Assembly (NCBI GenBank): GCA_019410665.1
Contig: DXSD01000010.1
Span: 1-32,955 of the forward strand
Source: Fusobacterium sp.
GTDB taxonomy: Bacteria; Fusobacteriota; Fusobacteriia; Fusobacteriales; Fusobacteriaceae
Length of the DNA: 32,955 bases
Reading direction: 5' to 3'
Shown piece after piece: positions 7,998-17,173 of this stretch (its first letter is position 1; every line of letters starts with the position of its first letter). Under the pieces are notes generated by a model, which had not been told where the DNA came from, did no database searches, and worked only from the letters and a program-made list of their open reading frames with translations. The translations under genes were made by a program, and so were the position numbers.

Positions 7998-9185
7998 ATG
8001 ACCATTCATTTAACGACTATTCAAACTATGGCATTAGCAGTCATAGTATTCTATTTAGGAAAAACTCTTAATAACAAAATAAAATTTTTGAAAGATAACT
8101 GTATCCCAGATGCAGTTACAGGAGGAACACTGTTTTCAATTTTTACTCTAATCGGATATGAAACAGGTCTCTTCTCTTTTATTTTTGAAGATTCTTTAAA
8201 GGATATTTTTATGATAGCTTTCTTTACTACTGTTGGTTTTTCTGCAAGTATTAAGTTGCTAAAAAAAGCTGGATTACCTGTATTTATGTTTCTTATTGCT
8301 GCTGTACTTTTAGCTGTTTTACAAAATGTTGCTGGTATAGCTATGGCAAAAGTCTTAAATGTTAATCTTATGATTGGATTAGCTACTGGATCTTTAGCCA
8401 CTACAGGTGGACCTGGAACTGCTGGAGCTTTTGGTCCTATAATGGAAAGTTTTGGTACCCCTGGAGCTACTATGGTAGCTATGGCTACAGCTACTTATGC
8501 TCTTATAGCTGGAAGTATAATTGCTGGTCCTATTTGTAAAAGACTTATTGAAAAGAAAAAATTAATAGAAAAGAGAGTTACTCTATCTGAATTTGAAGGT
8601 AGTGATGAAAAAGTTACAACTTTACAGTTAAAAAATGTTGTTCCTACTGGTTTTCAAGTTATTATAGCTATGGGAGTTGGAAGTGTTATATCAAAGTTTC
8701 TAAATGATATGGGTATGGTTTTACCTCCATATATAGGAGCTATGTTTGCTGCTTCTATAATGAGAAACCTTGCAGATGAAACAGGAAAGTTCTCTATTGA
8801 TTTGGATGTAGTTTCTGTAATCGGAAGTTTTACTCTTGCAATGTTCTTATCTATGACTTTAATGAGTTTTAAATTATGGGAATTAAAAGAGCTTGCTTTA
8901 CCTTTGATAATTATGTTAATTGGGCAAACTATCCTTATGGGAGCCTTTGCATACTTTGTTACTTTCACACTTACTGGAAGAGATTATGATGCTGCAGTTA
9001 TGACTGGAGGACATTATGGTTGTGGATTTGGAACTACTCCTAAAGCTCTAGCTAATATGGAAGCTCTTACTGCTAAATATCTTCCTTCACCAAAGGCTTT
9101 CTTTGTTATTCCAATAGTAGGGGGATTATTTATAGATTTCTTTAATGCAGCTATAATTACATTCTTTATTAATTTATTAAAGTAA
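7998..9185 (+). CDS. gltS: GltS-type sodium:glutamate symporter
   Basis: Inner-membrane Na+-driven glutamate importer of 395 residues with about ten hydrophobic segments. The two inverted halves each carry the family's reentrant glycine motif: TGGPGTAGAF in the first half and TGGHYGCGFGTTPKALANM near the C-terminus. The N-terminus (DNCIPDAVTGGTLF) also matches the family. An in-frame ATG at 7977 lies seven codons upstream, but GGAG eight bases before the ATG at 7998 decides for the latter. It is monocistronic, with its own promoter and a perfect terminator hairpin, and is transcribed opposite to most of the window. Glutamate fermentation is common in fusobacteria, which fits, but this is inference. 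Confidence 0.93.
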   Translation: MTIHLTTIQTMALAVIVFYLGKTLNNKIKFLKDNCIPDAVTGGTLFSIFTLIGYETGLFSFIFEDSLKDIFMIAFFTTVGFSASIKLLKKAGLPVFMFLIAAVLLAVLQNVAGIAMAKVLNVNLMIGLATGSLATTGGPGTAGAFGPIMESFGTPGATMVAMATATYALIAGSIIAGPICKRLIEKKKLIEKRVTLSEFEGSDEKVTTLQLKNVVPTGFQVIIAMGVGSVISKFLNDMGMVLPPYIGAMFAASIMRNLADETGKFSIDLDVVSVIGSFTLAMFLSMTLMSFKLWELKELALPLIIMLIGQTILMGAFAYFVTFTLTGRDYDAAVMTGGHYGCGFGTTPKALANMEALTAKYLPSPKAFFVIPIVGGLFIDFFNAAIITFFINLLK

Positions 9186-9206
9186 AATTACAATTTATCT
9201 GATTAG

Positions 9207-9247
9207 AAACTCAAGAATAACTTTCGTTATTCTTGAGTTTTAATTTT
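9207..9247 (+). terminator. Rho-independent terminator of gltS
   Basis: A perfect 15-bp stem (9207-9221 with 9226-9240) closed by a TTTC loop begins 22 bases after the gltS stop and is followed by a T-rich tract (taattttta). The upstream flank is not A-rich enough for efficient use on the other strand. Confidence 0.9.
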
Positions 9248-9254
9248 TATCAAC

Positions 9255-9485
9255 TTCCTAATTTAGGAAATGTAACCTAATAGATTTGCGAAAATAAAAA
9301 ATTAATTATATTTAATACTTAAGTTTTAGTTGCGGAATTGATATTCTATTTTTTATAAAAATTAACTAATAAAATAATAGGAAACATCAAGAGTTGTTTT
9401 AGAGTACAAGCTAAATTTATGATAGATATAGATTTTTTTCGCAACTTTCTCAAGATAGTTTTCTAAATTAGATAGTTGGTAAATT
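9255..9485. other. Gene-free stretch with palindromes, no coding region recognised
   Basis: Very AT-rich sequence between the gltS terminator and the hairpin repeat. It contains a 15-base palindrome (9255-9269, seven-base arms around one T) and a pair of 9-base inverted repeats TTGCGAAAA (9286-9294) and TTTTCGCAA (9436-9444) 141 bases apart. No open frame, promoter pair or RNA-gene consensus stands out. It could be a small RNA locus or the remnant of a short mobile element; nothing seen decides this. Confidence 0.35.
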
Positions 9486-9557
9486 AAAAGGAGAAAATTT
9501 TACTGTAATGAGCATTGCGTAAGCACTAGCGATTGGAAGTAAAAGTTTTCTCCTTTT
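9486..9557. repeat. Complete copy of a dispersed hairpin repeat
   Basis: The arms 9486-9504 and 9538-9557 pair over 19 bp with one bulged base, enclosing a 33-nt loop that contains a small TGC-GTAA-GCA stem-loop. The 3' arm and flank (9533-9559) are repeated exactly at bases 1-27 of the window. Both copies lie in intergenic DNA at gene ends, as expected for a REP/MITE-like or terminator-like repeat family. The 33-nt loop is visibly richer in G and C than its surroundings. Confidence 0.75.
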
Positions 9558-9599
9558 CTGTTTAGTAAGTTAAATTGCAATTTAATTTTATGAAAATTT

Positions 9600-9626
9600 A
9601 AAAAAGAGCCACTAGGCTCTTTTTTT
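9600..9626 (-). terminator. Terminator of the cold-shock gene
   Basis: GAGCC/GGCTC arms (9606-9610 and 9615-9619) around ACTA, extended by A6/T-run pairing, overlap the stop codon of the cold-shock gene. The minus-strand transcript ends in six U. The mirror T run means it could also stop plus-strand transcription. Confidence 0.85.
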
Positions 9627-9822
9627 ATCTCTTAATTATATTTTCAGCTTGTAATCCTCTGGTATTCTTTACCACATCATACTGCACTTCTTCATTTTCA
9701 GACAAAGTTTTAAAACCATCCTTTTGAATTTGAGAGAAATGTGCAAAAACATCCTTTCCATCTTCTCCTGTTATAAAACCAAATCCTTTTTCTTCATTAA
9801 ACCATTTTACTGTACCTTTCAT
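9625..9822 (-). CDS. Cold-shock domain protein (CspA family)
   Basis: A 65-residue single cold-shock domain, the normal length. It binds single-stranded RNA and DNA through RNP1 (KGFGFI, residues 12-17) and RNP2 (DVFAHF, residues 24-29), and acts as an RNA chaperone in the cytoplasm. The N-terminus [15 protein letters not shown] and the C-terminal GLQAENI are textbook matches. GGAGG lies seven bases upstream of the ATG. The gene stands alone between its promoter and terminator and has a leader of about 117 nt, as is common for cold-shock mRNAs that fold differently with temperature. Whether this copy is cold-induced cannot be told. Confidence 0.95.
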   Translation of the reverse strand: MKGTVKWFNEEKGFGFITGEDGKDVFAHFSQIQKDGFKTLSENEEVQYDVVKNTRGLQAENIIKR

Positions 9823-9945
9823 TTAAGTACCTCCATTTTATCTTTATTAGTGCTTCCCTACATAATCAAAACATTTTTAAAGAAGTACTTAGTAAAATAG
9901 TTCTTTATAAATTTATTTCTTTGTGTTGCTCTTCACTATATATAT

Positions 9946-9974
9946 AGTATAACATTATTCTTACAAAAAGTAAA
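9946..9974 (-). promoter_or_regulatory. Promoter of the cold-shock gene
   Basis: TTTACT (9969-9974), a 17-bp spacer and TATACT (9946-9951) on the minus strand. The predicted start near 9939 gives a 5' untranslated region of about 117 nt, long for a 65-codon gene. Confidence 0.6.
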
Positions 9975-10008
9975 CATTTATTTTTTATTTGTTCAAATTT
10001 TGTAAAAA

Positions 10009-11508
10009 TTATCTTTCCATTATTTCATAAATTCCTTTAATATCAAGGTTCTCTCTTAAAAGTTGAGCTAATTTATTGTACTCATTTTCTTTAAACTCAG
10101 CAAAAGAAAACTTATCTTCAATAGGTTTTAATCCCTTTTTTACTCTTATATTGTTTAAAAATATTCTAGTAAACTCCTCATTATCAAAAATTCCATGAAT
10201 ATATGTAGCAAAAATATTTTCTTTAGCTGTAAAGATAAAACTCTTATCTTCAACTAAATTTTTCTCTGCTCCAGATGTTATTCCTTGATGAATTTCATAA
10301 CCCTTTACTCTTAAATTTTCACACCCTTCTATCACTGTTCCAGAAAGATCATCTAAAATTCTTTTTTCAGTTTGTTGAGTACACTTTATCTTTTCCATAA
10401 CAGTAACAGTATCTAAAAATCCAAAACCTTCCGTTTTTTCTCTTTCTCCCTCTATATGATAAGGATCTTCTATTTCCTTTCCAAGCATTTGGAATCCACC
10501 ACAAATTCCTACAACTGTAGTTCCTTTAGAGTATAACTCTTTAACTTTATCAAAGATTCCCTTTACTTTTAAATTCTCTAAGTCAGATATTGTATTTTTA
10601 CTTCCAGGTAAAATTATTATATCTTCATCTCCTAGCTCCTCTTTATTAAAAACATAGTTAAGAGCCACATCTGGATATTGATTAAGTGCATCAAAATCTG
10701 TGTAATTTGACATCTTCTCAGTTCTAATTACACTTATTTTTATCTCTCCACTCTCTTTCCTATTTTCATTTACCTTTTTAGCAAGAGTATCTTCCTCTTC
10801 TATTTCTAATCTCTCATAAGGGAGTACACCTAAAAATTTTATATCTAAACCTTCGCTTTTCAATCTTGACATAAGCATATCAATTCCAGGTTGTAAAAGT
10901 TTGATATCCCCTCTAAATTTATTTATTATGATCCCTTTTATTCTTTTTCTATCTTTTTCGTCTAAGAGAGCTATTGTTCCATATATAGATGCAAATACTC
11001 CCCCTATCTCTATATTTCCAACTAGGATCACTGGAGCATCTACAAGCTCTGCCATTCCCATATTTACACAATCATACTCTCTAAGATTAATTTCAGCTGG
11101 ACTTCCTCCACCTTCTAATACTCCTATATCAAAACTCTCTTCAATTTTTTTATAGTTTCTTAAAGCTACCTCTTTTAAAAATTTAGAATTTGCAAAATAA
11201 TCTTGAGCAGATGAGTTTTTTAGAGGTTTTCCCTCTATTATTATCTGTGAATTATTATCTGAGTTTGGTTTTAATAAAATAGGATTCATAAAAGCTCTTG
11301 GTATCTCCATACTTGCCTCAGCTTGTACCACTTGAGCTCTTCCTAACTCTAATCCCTCTATATCTACATAGGAATTAAGTGCCATATTCTGAGATTTAAA
11401 AGGAGAAACCCTATATCCATCCTGTGCAAAAATTCTACAAAGTCCTGCTGTTATTATACTCTTTCCAACTGATGAACCTGTTCCCTGTATCATTATTTTT
11501 TTATGCAT
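10009..11508 (-). CDS. cobQ: Cobyric acid synthase CobQ/CbiP
   Basis: Amidates side chains b, d, e and g of adenosylcobyrinic acid a,c-diamide using glutamine and ATP, a late step of cobalamin synthesis. The 499-residue protein has an N-terminal dethiobiotin-synthetase-like ATPase (QGTGSSVGKS, residues 8-17; FKSQNMALNS follows) and a C-terminal class I glutamine amidotransferase with nucleophile Cys336 in VVGICGGFQMLG and the histidine motif TYIHGIFDN. A TTG at 11526 in frame is less likely than the ATG at 11508, which has GGAGG five bases upstream. It is the last gene of an operon beginning with an RND pump; no other cobalamin-synthesis gene is in the window, so its placement is unusual. Confidence 0.93.
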   Translation of the reverse strand: MHKKIMIQGTGSSVGKSIITAGLCRIFAQDGYRVSPFKSQNMALNSYVDIEGLELGRAQVVQAEASMEIPRAFMNPILLKPNSDNNSQIIIEGKPLKNSSAQDYFANSKFLKEVALRNYKKIEESFDIGVLEGGGSPAEINLREYDCVNMGMAELVDAPVILVGNIEIGGVFASIYGTIALLDEKDRKRIKGIIINKFRGDIKLLQPGIDMLMSRLKSEGLDIKFLGVLPYERLEIEEEDTLAKKVNENRKESGEIKISVIRTEKMSNYTDFDALNQYPDVALNYVFNKEELGDEDIIILPGSKNTISDLENLKVKGIFDKVKELYSKGTTVVGICGGFQMLGKEIEDPYHIEGEREKTEGFGFLDTVTVMEKIKCTQQTEKRILDDLSGTVIEGCENLRVKGYEIHQGITSGAEKNLVEDKSFIFTAKENIFATYIHGIFDNEEFTRIFLNNIRVKKGLKPIEDKFSFAEFKENEYNKLAQLLRENLDIKGIYEIMER

Positions 11509-11518
11509 ATTCCCTCCA

Positions 11519-12178
11519 CTATTCAAAACCTCTTATCACTTTATTTAAGTGTAAAAGTTCCTCTTTTATATTTCTATGATGTAATTTTTTTAAATCTACA
11601 TTCCCCATCTTAAACATTAACTGTAACATTATTCCCATAACAAGTGCTGTTGTTATAGTTCCTATTCCTAATTTTCCTCCCAACATCCAACCTATTGTAA
11701 AGGCAATTATCTCTATTCCATTTTTTATAACACTTACAGGTTTATTAATTCTCTTAGTTAAGATTTGCATAAATCCATCTCTTGGACCACATCCCATCCC
11801 CTGCTTCATATACAGATATGTTCCATAACTATAAAAAAATATTCCTATTAAAAGTTCAACTATTTGAATAAAAAGATTATCAAACATAGGAAGAAAATCT
11901 AAAAATATTATTAAATCCATAAAAAGTCCTATGAATATAAAATTTAGGACTGTTCCTATTCCTATTGGTTGTCCTAAAAATATATCCATCAGAACAATTA
12001 TTACCCCTAAACTTATACTTGCTTGTCCTATGGTTATCCCAGTTACCATAGACATTCCTTGATGTAATACATCCCAAGGTGCAAGCCCTAAGTTAGACTT
12101 TAAGATTGTCACACATCCCAATGAACAGCTAAATAATCCTAAAAATAACTTTGCAAATCTTATTAACTCTTTTTTCAA
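11519..12178 (-). CDS. YczE/YyaS/YitT-type integral membrane protein
   Basis: Polytopic membrane protein of 219 residues with five or six hydrophobic segments. Two related glycine-proline motifs, NLGLAPWDVLHQG near residue 29 and GMGCGPRDGFMQ near residue 128, are typical of the YczE family (COG2364), whose molecular function is not established. The start is probably TTG at 12178: the GGAGG ribosome site lies seven bases upstream of it, inside the first codons of the longer reading from the TTG at 12193. It follows the MerR gene by 36 bases and its stop is 10 bases from cobQ, so all three are probably cotranscribed. A transporter or regulator role is possible; I see no residues that decide it. 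Confidence 0.8.
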   Translation of the reverse strand: MKKELIRFAKLFLGLFSCSLGCVTILKSNLGLAPWDVLHQGMSMVTGITIGQASISLGVIIVLMDIFLGQPIGIGTVLNFIFIGLFMDLIIFLDFLPMFDNLFIQIVELLIGIFFYSYGTYLYMKQGMGCGPRDGFMQILTKRINKPVSVIKNGIEIIAFTIGWMLGGKLGIGTITTALVMGIMLQLMFKMGNVDLKKLHHRNIKEELLHLNKVIRGFE

Positions 12179-12214
12179 AAAAATAACCTCCAAATAAAAT
12201 TTTCTCCCTACTAC

Positions 12215-13036
12215 TTAATTTTTCGATATAGGTATTCTTAAAATATACATCACATCTGATGGATCTTTTTCAAAAGCTGGCCCAGATAATATATGTATTA
12301 CAGTATCTCCAGCGATCTTTTGTTTTTGATCCTCCACTCTTTTTAATAACTTCTCAATATTTTGCCCAACTTCAGAAAATTTACTTTGACATATCATACA
12401 AGCGTATTCTCTTTTAGGATAGTGGCATCTTTTATCATAGTTTTCAAAATCTTTTAAAAGTATCAATCTATCATAGTTGTAACTTTTCTCTACTATCTCA
12501 TTTTCAGTTATAGTAAAAGCAAACATTCCTATAGGAACAAAATCTTGTTTTTCAGTAGCTAAAAAACTATCTATTTCCTTAAAAGCTTTAGAAATCCCGC
12601 CATATCCCATAGCAGTTGTAACTTTAGCATAGATTCCTTTTATCTCCTCTTCCTCAATAAAAAATTTATCTATTTTATTTTCAAGAGCAATTAAGTACCT
12701 CATCTGTTGAGCATTCTCTTTTAGTTCCTTTTCTAAATTTTTAAGTCTTTCTATCTCACTTTGAGTTTGTTCTATCATCTTGTTCATAAGTTCAAGAGTA
12801 TGAGAATAACTTAAATTCTCCAAATGACTTTTTATCTCTTTCTTATTGAAGCCTAATTTTTTTAGATGAACAATCATTTTTAGAATAGGAATTTGAAAGA
12901 ACCTATAATACCTATAGTTAGTATTCTCATCTTTATAACTTGGAGATATTATCCCCTCACTATCATAGTATCTCAAAGTAGAAATTGGCAAATTAGTTAT
13001 TTTAGATACCTCTCCTATTGTTAAATAATCTTTCAT
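12215..13036 (-). CDS. MerR-family regulator with BmrR/GyrI-like effector domain
   Basis: A 273-residue transcription factor. The N-terminal winged helix-turn-helix (YLTIGEVSKITNLPISTLRYYDSEGII, given here as a landmark at residues 4-30, with TLRYYD the hallmark) is followed by a dimerisation coiled coil (about 78-118) and a C-terminal domain of some 150 residues. The segment KREYACMICQSKF resembles the YAC motif of GyrI-like drug-binding domains, pointing to small hydrophobic ligands. It starts 12 bases after the RND pump gene, with a GGAAG site upstream of the ATG, and so is probably co-expressed with the pump it is likely to control. Three cysteines (in CHYPKREYACMIC) could alternatively sense metal or redox. 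Confidence 0.88.
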   Translation of the reverse strand: MKDYLTIGEVSKITNLPISTLRYYDSEGIISPSYKDENTNYRYYRFFQIPILKMIVHLKKLGFNKKEIKSHLENLSYSHTLELMNKMIEQTQSEIERLKNLEKELKENAQQMRYLIALENKIDKFFIEEEEIKGIYAKVTTAMGYGGISKAFKEIDSFLATEKQDFVPIGMFAFTITENEIVEKSYNYDRLILLKDFENYDKRCHYPKREYACMICQSKFSEVGQNIEKLLKRVEDQKQKIAGDTVIHILSGPAFEKDPSDVMYILRIPISKN

Positions 13037-13048
13037 CTCTCTTCCTTT

Positions 13049-16000
13049 CTATATATCTCTTTTAAACTTCATTTTTTTCAACACATTTACAAAATCATCT
13101 ATTAAATAGTAGAAAACTGGGATTACTACTAAAGTTAATAGAGTAGCTGTAGAGAGTCCAAAAACAACTACAAAAGACATTCCCTTATACAGTTCTGATC
13201 CCTCTCCATTACTAAACATAAGTGGTAACATTCCAAGTACAGTTGTAAGTGTAGTCATAAGAATTGGACGAAGTCTTGTTTTTCCTGAAGTAATTATAGC
13301 TTTATTTTTATTATCTCCAGCCTCTCTTCTAATATTTATAAAATCTATAAGTACAATAGCATTATTTACAACTATTCCAGCAAGCATTACAAATCCAACA
13401 GACACCATAGCATCTATACTTAACCCAGCACCATAAAGAGCATAAAAAGCTCCTGTTGTAGAAAGAGGAATAGACAGAATTATTATAAAAGGCATAATAA
13501 ACGACTCAAACTGCCAAACTAGAATAAAATATATTAAAAATACTGCTATACCAAATGTATAAAGCAGTTGCTCACTCATCTCTGCCATATCAGCACTTTT
13601 TCCACCAACTCCATAAGTAACACTATCTGGTTTTCCTATCTCTTCAAGAGTCTCTTCTATCTTAATTTGAGCACTTTTTAAATCCAGTGTTTCATCTAAA
13701 TTTGCATATAAAACAACTTTCTTTATCTTATCTTTTTTCTCTAATTTAGAAGGTCCCTCTTCTATTTTAAAAGTTGCAACATCTGAAATCTTTATATTTT
13801 TTCCACTGTCTAAGGTTATTCTAGAATCTAAAATATACTCAGTTGACTCTCTATATTTTTGTTGAAGTTTCAATGTTACATCTATTTCATCATTGTCACT
13901 ATTTATCTTAATTGGAACTCCACCTTGAATTTGAACTTGAATCATACGAGCAATATCATCAAGATTCAATCCATAATACTCAGCTTTTTCTCTATCTATA
14001 TAGAATTTTCCTTCTGGTTTTCCTCCTTCAAAAGAGGTTGTAACATCCTTTATCCCCTCTATTTGAGAAACTCTATCTTTTAATTGAGATAATATAGCTT
14101 GAAGTTGAGCCTCATTATCAGAGTATAGTTCAAACTCTAAATCATATAAGCCCCTAACTCCAAATTTATATCCAGGAGTTACTGTTAATTCTGTATCAGG
14201 GATATCTACATAAACTTTTCTAAGTTCTCTTAAAATTTCTCCCATAGATTTATCTCTTGTTGTTTTTAATCCAACATTCATATTTATAATAGCTCTTCCA
14301 CCACTTGCTGAAGTGGTATAATCTTTTACAAAATCTAATTGTTTCACTCTCTCTTCTAAGATTTTAGCAATTCTATCTCCCTTATTTATATCTGCACCTG
14401 ATGGTAATTTTGCCACTACTGCAAATCTTCCCTCATCTACTGTAGGTATAAATCTTCCTCCTAATTTACTTCCTACATATAAAGAACCTAAAAATAGAGT
14501 AAACATTACCATTACTACTACCCATCTTCTTCTAATTGACCATTTTAGTAATACAACATAAACTTTTCTAAAACTCTTTAAAAACTTTCCTTCTGAATTT
14601 ATATTCTTATTCTCATTCATTATTTTACTAGAGATCATTGGTACAAAAGTAAGAGATATTACTAAAGATGCCAATAATGAATAGGAAATTGCGTAACATA
14701 AATTATTAAATTGTTCCTTTGCTAACCCCTCTTGGAAAACAAGAGGTAGAAATGCTGCAACTGTAGTAAGAGTAGAAGCAAGAACAGGTAAAGCCATCTC
14801 TTCAGCTCCATCTCTTGCAGCTGTTACTCTATTTTTTCCCAACTCAGATATATGTCTAAATATATTATCTACAACTACTACTGAGTTATCTACTAACATT
14901 CCTATTCCCAATGACAATCCCATTAAAGACATCAAATTAATTGTTATTCCTTGAGCATTTAACAGGAAAAATGTAAAAATAATTGATATGGGAATAGCAG
15001 TGGCTATTATTAAAGTAGCAGATATGCTTTTTAAAAATACAAACAGTATTCCTGAAGCGAGAAGCAATCCCATTATACCACTAGATTGAACATTTTTTAT
15101 TGAGTTAACAATTGTTATTGAAGAATCAAACTCATAGTTCATAACTGTATTTATTGGAAATGATCCTTTAGCTTGTTCCATTATCTTCTTTACATTTTTT
15201 ACTATCTCCACTGAATTTCCTTCATCAGTTTTTGAAACAATTACCACAATATTCTCTTTACCATTTTTTCTACTAATTGAACTTCTCTCTTTAGATGTTA
15301 TACTTACATCTGCTATATCTTTTAACTTTAAAAGATGCCCATCTCTATTTAAAAGCACTATCTCTTTAATCTCATCAGCTTTTTCTATCTCAGCTTCTAC
15401 TTTTATTAAATACTCCTTTTCTCCCTCTTTAACTATTCCTCCAGGAATATTTGCACTAGCACTAGCCATTTTATTATATACATCTAATATTCCTAGATTG
15501 TAGTTTTCTAATTTATCAGGATCAACTATAACAGCTACCTCTTGCTGTTTTCCTCCATACACACTTATCTCTGATACCCCTTCTATTCTCTCTAGCATAG
15601 GTTTTAGAGTACTCTCAACATAAGTACGCATCTCTACTAAATCTCCACCAGCCAAAGAAAAAGTTAAAGCTGGGACATCTGAAGTTGAACTCTTTCTTAT
15701 AATTGGCTCATCCATATTCTCTGGAAATTTTCTTCTTATTTGATTAATCTCATTTTGTATTAAAGTTATCTTAGTTTCTACCTCTGTTCCATAGTTAAAC
15801 TTTACATAAATCATTGATGTTTCAGCAGTTGACTCAGAACTATACTCTGTTATCCCCTCTATATTAGGGAGTATCTCTTCAATCTTTCTTGTTATCATCT
15901 TGTCCATATCTGAAGGAGTTGCTCCATCCCAAGTTACCCTTATTCTCACTGTTGGACGGTTTATATTAGGTAACATCTCTATGGGCATTTTTTTTAAGCC

Positions 16001-16084
16001 TAAATAACCGAAAAATATCATAGATATTAAAAACATTATTGTAGTAGCTGGTTTTCTAATTGAAAATTCTGGTACTGATCTCAT
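13049..16084 (-). CDS. RND efflux pump, inner-membrane permease (HAE-1/AcrB type)
   Basis: Proton-driven inner-membrane pump of 1011 residues. It has the RND layout: TM1 near residues 13-31, a large periplasmic porter region, TM2-6, a second periplasmic region, and the last TM bundle to about 1000. The N-terminal SIRKPATTIMF and the TM4 acidic pair in GIGMLVDNSVVVVDN (near residue 400) that carries protons are conserved, as is the repeat-half motif AGIVVNNAIVLIDFI near 920. It begins one base after the adaptor gene and precedes the MerR regulator. Substrate is unknown; the MerR partner suggests cationic or lipophilic drugs, but this is inference. Confidence 0.93.
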   Translation of the reverse strand: MRSVPEFSIRKPATTIMFLISMIFFGYLGLKKMPIEMLPNINRPTVRIRVTWDGATPSDMDKMITRKIEEILPNIEGITEYSSESTAETSMIYVKFNYGTEVETKITLIQNEINQIRRKFPENMDEPIIRKSSTSDVPALTFSLAGGDLVEMRTYVESTLKPMLERIEGVSEISVYGGKQQEVAVIVDPDKLENYNLGILDVYNKMASASANIPGGIVKEGEKEYLIKVEAEIEKADEIKEIVLLNRDGHLLKLKDIADVSITSKERSSISRKNGKENIVVIVSKTDEGNSVEIVKNVKKIMEQAKGSFPINTVMNYEFDSSITIVNSIKNVQSSGIMGLLLASGILFVFLKSISATLIIATAIPISIIFTFFLLNAQGITINLMSLMGLSLGIGMLVDNSVVVVDNIFRHISELGKNRVTAARDGAEEMALPVLASTLTTVAAFLPLVFQEGLAKEQFNNLCYAISYSLLASLVISLTFVPMISSKIMNENKNINSEGKFLKSFRKVYVVLLKWSIRRRWVVVMVMFTLFLGSLYVGSKLGGRFIPTVDEGRFAVVAKLPSGADINKGDRIAKILEERVKQLDFVKDYTTSASGGRAIINMNVGLKTTRDKSMGEILRELRKVYVDIPDTELTVTPGYKFGVRGLYDLEFELYSDNEAQLQAILSQLKDRVSQIEGIKDVTTSFEGGKPEGKFYIDREKAEYYGLNLDDIARMIQVQIQGGVPIKINSDNDEIDVTLKLQQKYRESTEYILDSRITLDSGKNIKISDVATFKIEEGPSKLEKKDKIKKVVLYANLDETLDLKSAQIKIEETLEEIGKPDSVTYGVGGKSADMAEMSEQLLYTFGIAVFLIYFILVWQFESFIMPFIIILSIPLSTTGAFYALYGAGLSIDAMVSVGFVMLAGIVVNNAIVLIDFINIRREAGDNKNKAIITSGKTRLRPILMTTLTTVLGMLPLMFSNGEGSELYKGMSFVVVFGLSTATLLTLVVIPVFYYLIDDFVNVLKKMKFKRDI

Positions 16085-16085
16085 A

Positions 16086-17144
16086 TTAGTTCTCCCTTAC
16101 CCTATCATTATTATTTAATAGATATTGTCCTTCAACTACAATTCTATCTCCAGCTTTATATTCAGGAAAATCTATAAGCTGTAAATCTCCAAGAGTCATA
16201 AGAGAATCTACTCTATATATTATAGCTTTATTATCTCTTATTACAGCTATATAAGAGTATAGGTCTTTTATCATAACAGCTTTAGTAGGAACAAATATAC
16301 CCTCTATTGCTCCTGAATTTAGCTTTACTTTAGCATACATACCTTTTAATATATTTCCCTTTTCATTTTCAACAACTAATCTCAAAGAGTATTTTTTACT
16401 ATCTTTGTCAGAACTTAAGTTTATCTCTTCTACTACTCCATCCTTCTCTTCTCCAAGTTCCTCTACATATATCTTAGCTTTATTTCCAATTTTAATATTT
16501 TTTATATCTTTTCCTGCAATTGCTATATCTACTTCCATTTTTGAACTGTCTACAATCGTCACTATTTTTCTATCTTTCTCTACTCTTTCATACTTCTTTA
16601 CATATAAATCTGTAACTACTCCATCTATTTCAGAAACAATCTTTAATCTATCAAAATTATCTTTTGCTCTTAAAAATTTTCCCTCTGCAATTTTTAAATC
16701 TCCCAAAGCTGTTTCATATCTATTTTTTATATTTAAATAATCACTTTCTGAGATTATCTCTCTTTCATATAAAGTTTTATATTTATCAAAATTAATCTTC
16801 TCTGTTGAGTATGTAGATTTTGCCTTTAAAAGTTGCCCTTGTGCTTCAAAATAACTAGCTTCTACATCTTTATTAGAAATTTTAAGAATAGTATCTCCCT
16901 TCTTTACCTTATCTCCATTTTTAAAATAGATCTCTTCAATATCTCCACCAGTTGGAGTTAAAATACTCATCTCTGATTTAGGTTTCAACTCCCCATTATA
17001 ATTTTTTATGTTTTCTAACAATTGACTTTTTAATTCTGAAGTTTTTACTGTTTTTAAAACTTCTTTTTTTGCAACAGGAGCCTTTTCTCCTTTTTGACAA
17101 CTAATTATTAAAATTAAACTTAAGAAAATAAATATTCTTGCCAT
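16086..17144 (-). CDS. RND periplasmic adaptor lipoprotein (membrane fusion protein)
   Basis: The 352-residue adaptor bridges the pump to an outer-membrane channel. A short signal ends in the lipobox LIISC, so Cys16 is probably lipidated. Lipoyl-like half motifs (PTGGDIEEIYFKNGDKVKKGD near 64-84, and DGVVTDLYVKKYERV near 174-188) flank an alpha-helical hairpin of about 80 residues, followed by beta-barrel and membrane-proximal domains (FVPTKAVM near 288). It opens the operon adaptor - pump - MerR - YczE-like - cobQ, with a promoter at 17174-17202 and GGGGA upstream of the ATG. No outer-membrane factor is present in this operon. Confidence 0.9.
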   Translation of the reverse strand: MARIFIFLSLILIISCQKGEKAPVAKKEVLKTVKTSELKSQLLENIKNYNGELKPKSEMSILTPTGGDIEEIYFKNGDKVKKGDTILKISNKDVEASYFEAQGQLLKAKSTYSTEKINFDKYKTLYEREIISESDYLNIKNRYETALGDLKIAEGKFLRAKDNFDRLKIVSEIDGVVTDLYVKKYERVEKDRKIVTIVDSSKMEVDIAIAGKDIKNIKIGNKAKIYVEELGEEKDGVVEEINLSSDKDSKKYSLRLVVENEKGNILKGMYAKVKLNSGAIEGIFVPTKAVMIKDLYSYIAVIRDNKAIIYRVDSLMTLGDLQLIDFPEYKAGDRIVVEGQYLLNNNDRVREN

Positions 17145-17173
17145 ATCTTTCTATCCCCTTTTTTAATATTTCT

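Noticed and set aside
9969..10008. TTACAAAA/TTTTGTAA arms downstream of cobQ as a terminator.
   Set aside because: The pairing is all A-T apart from one position per arm, has a loop of about 30 bases and overlaps the cold-shock promoter, so it is too weak to call.
11880..12077. A second minus-strand open frame overlapping the YczE-like gene.
   Set aside because: It is an alternative frame of a gene with recognisable membrane segments and motifs, and has no start signal.
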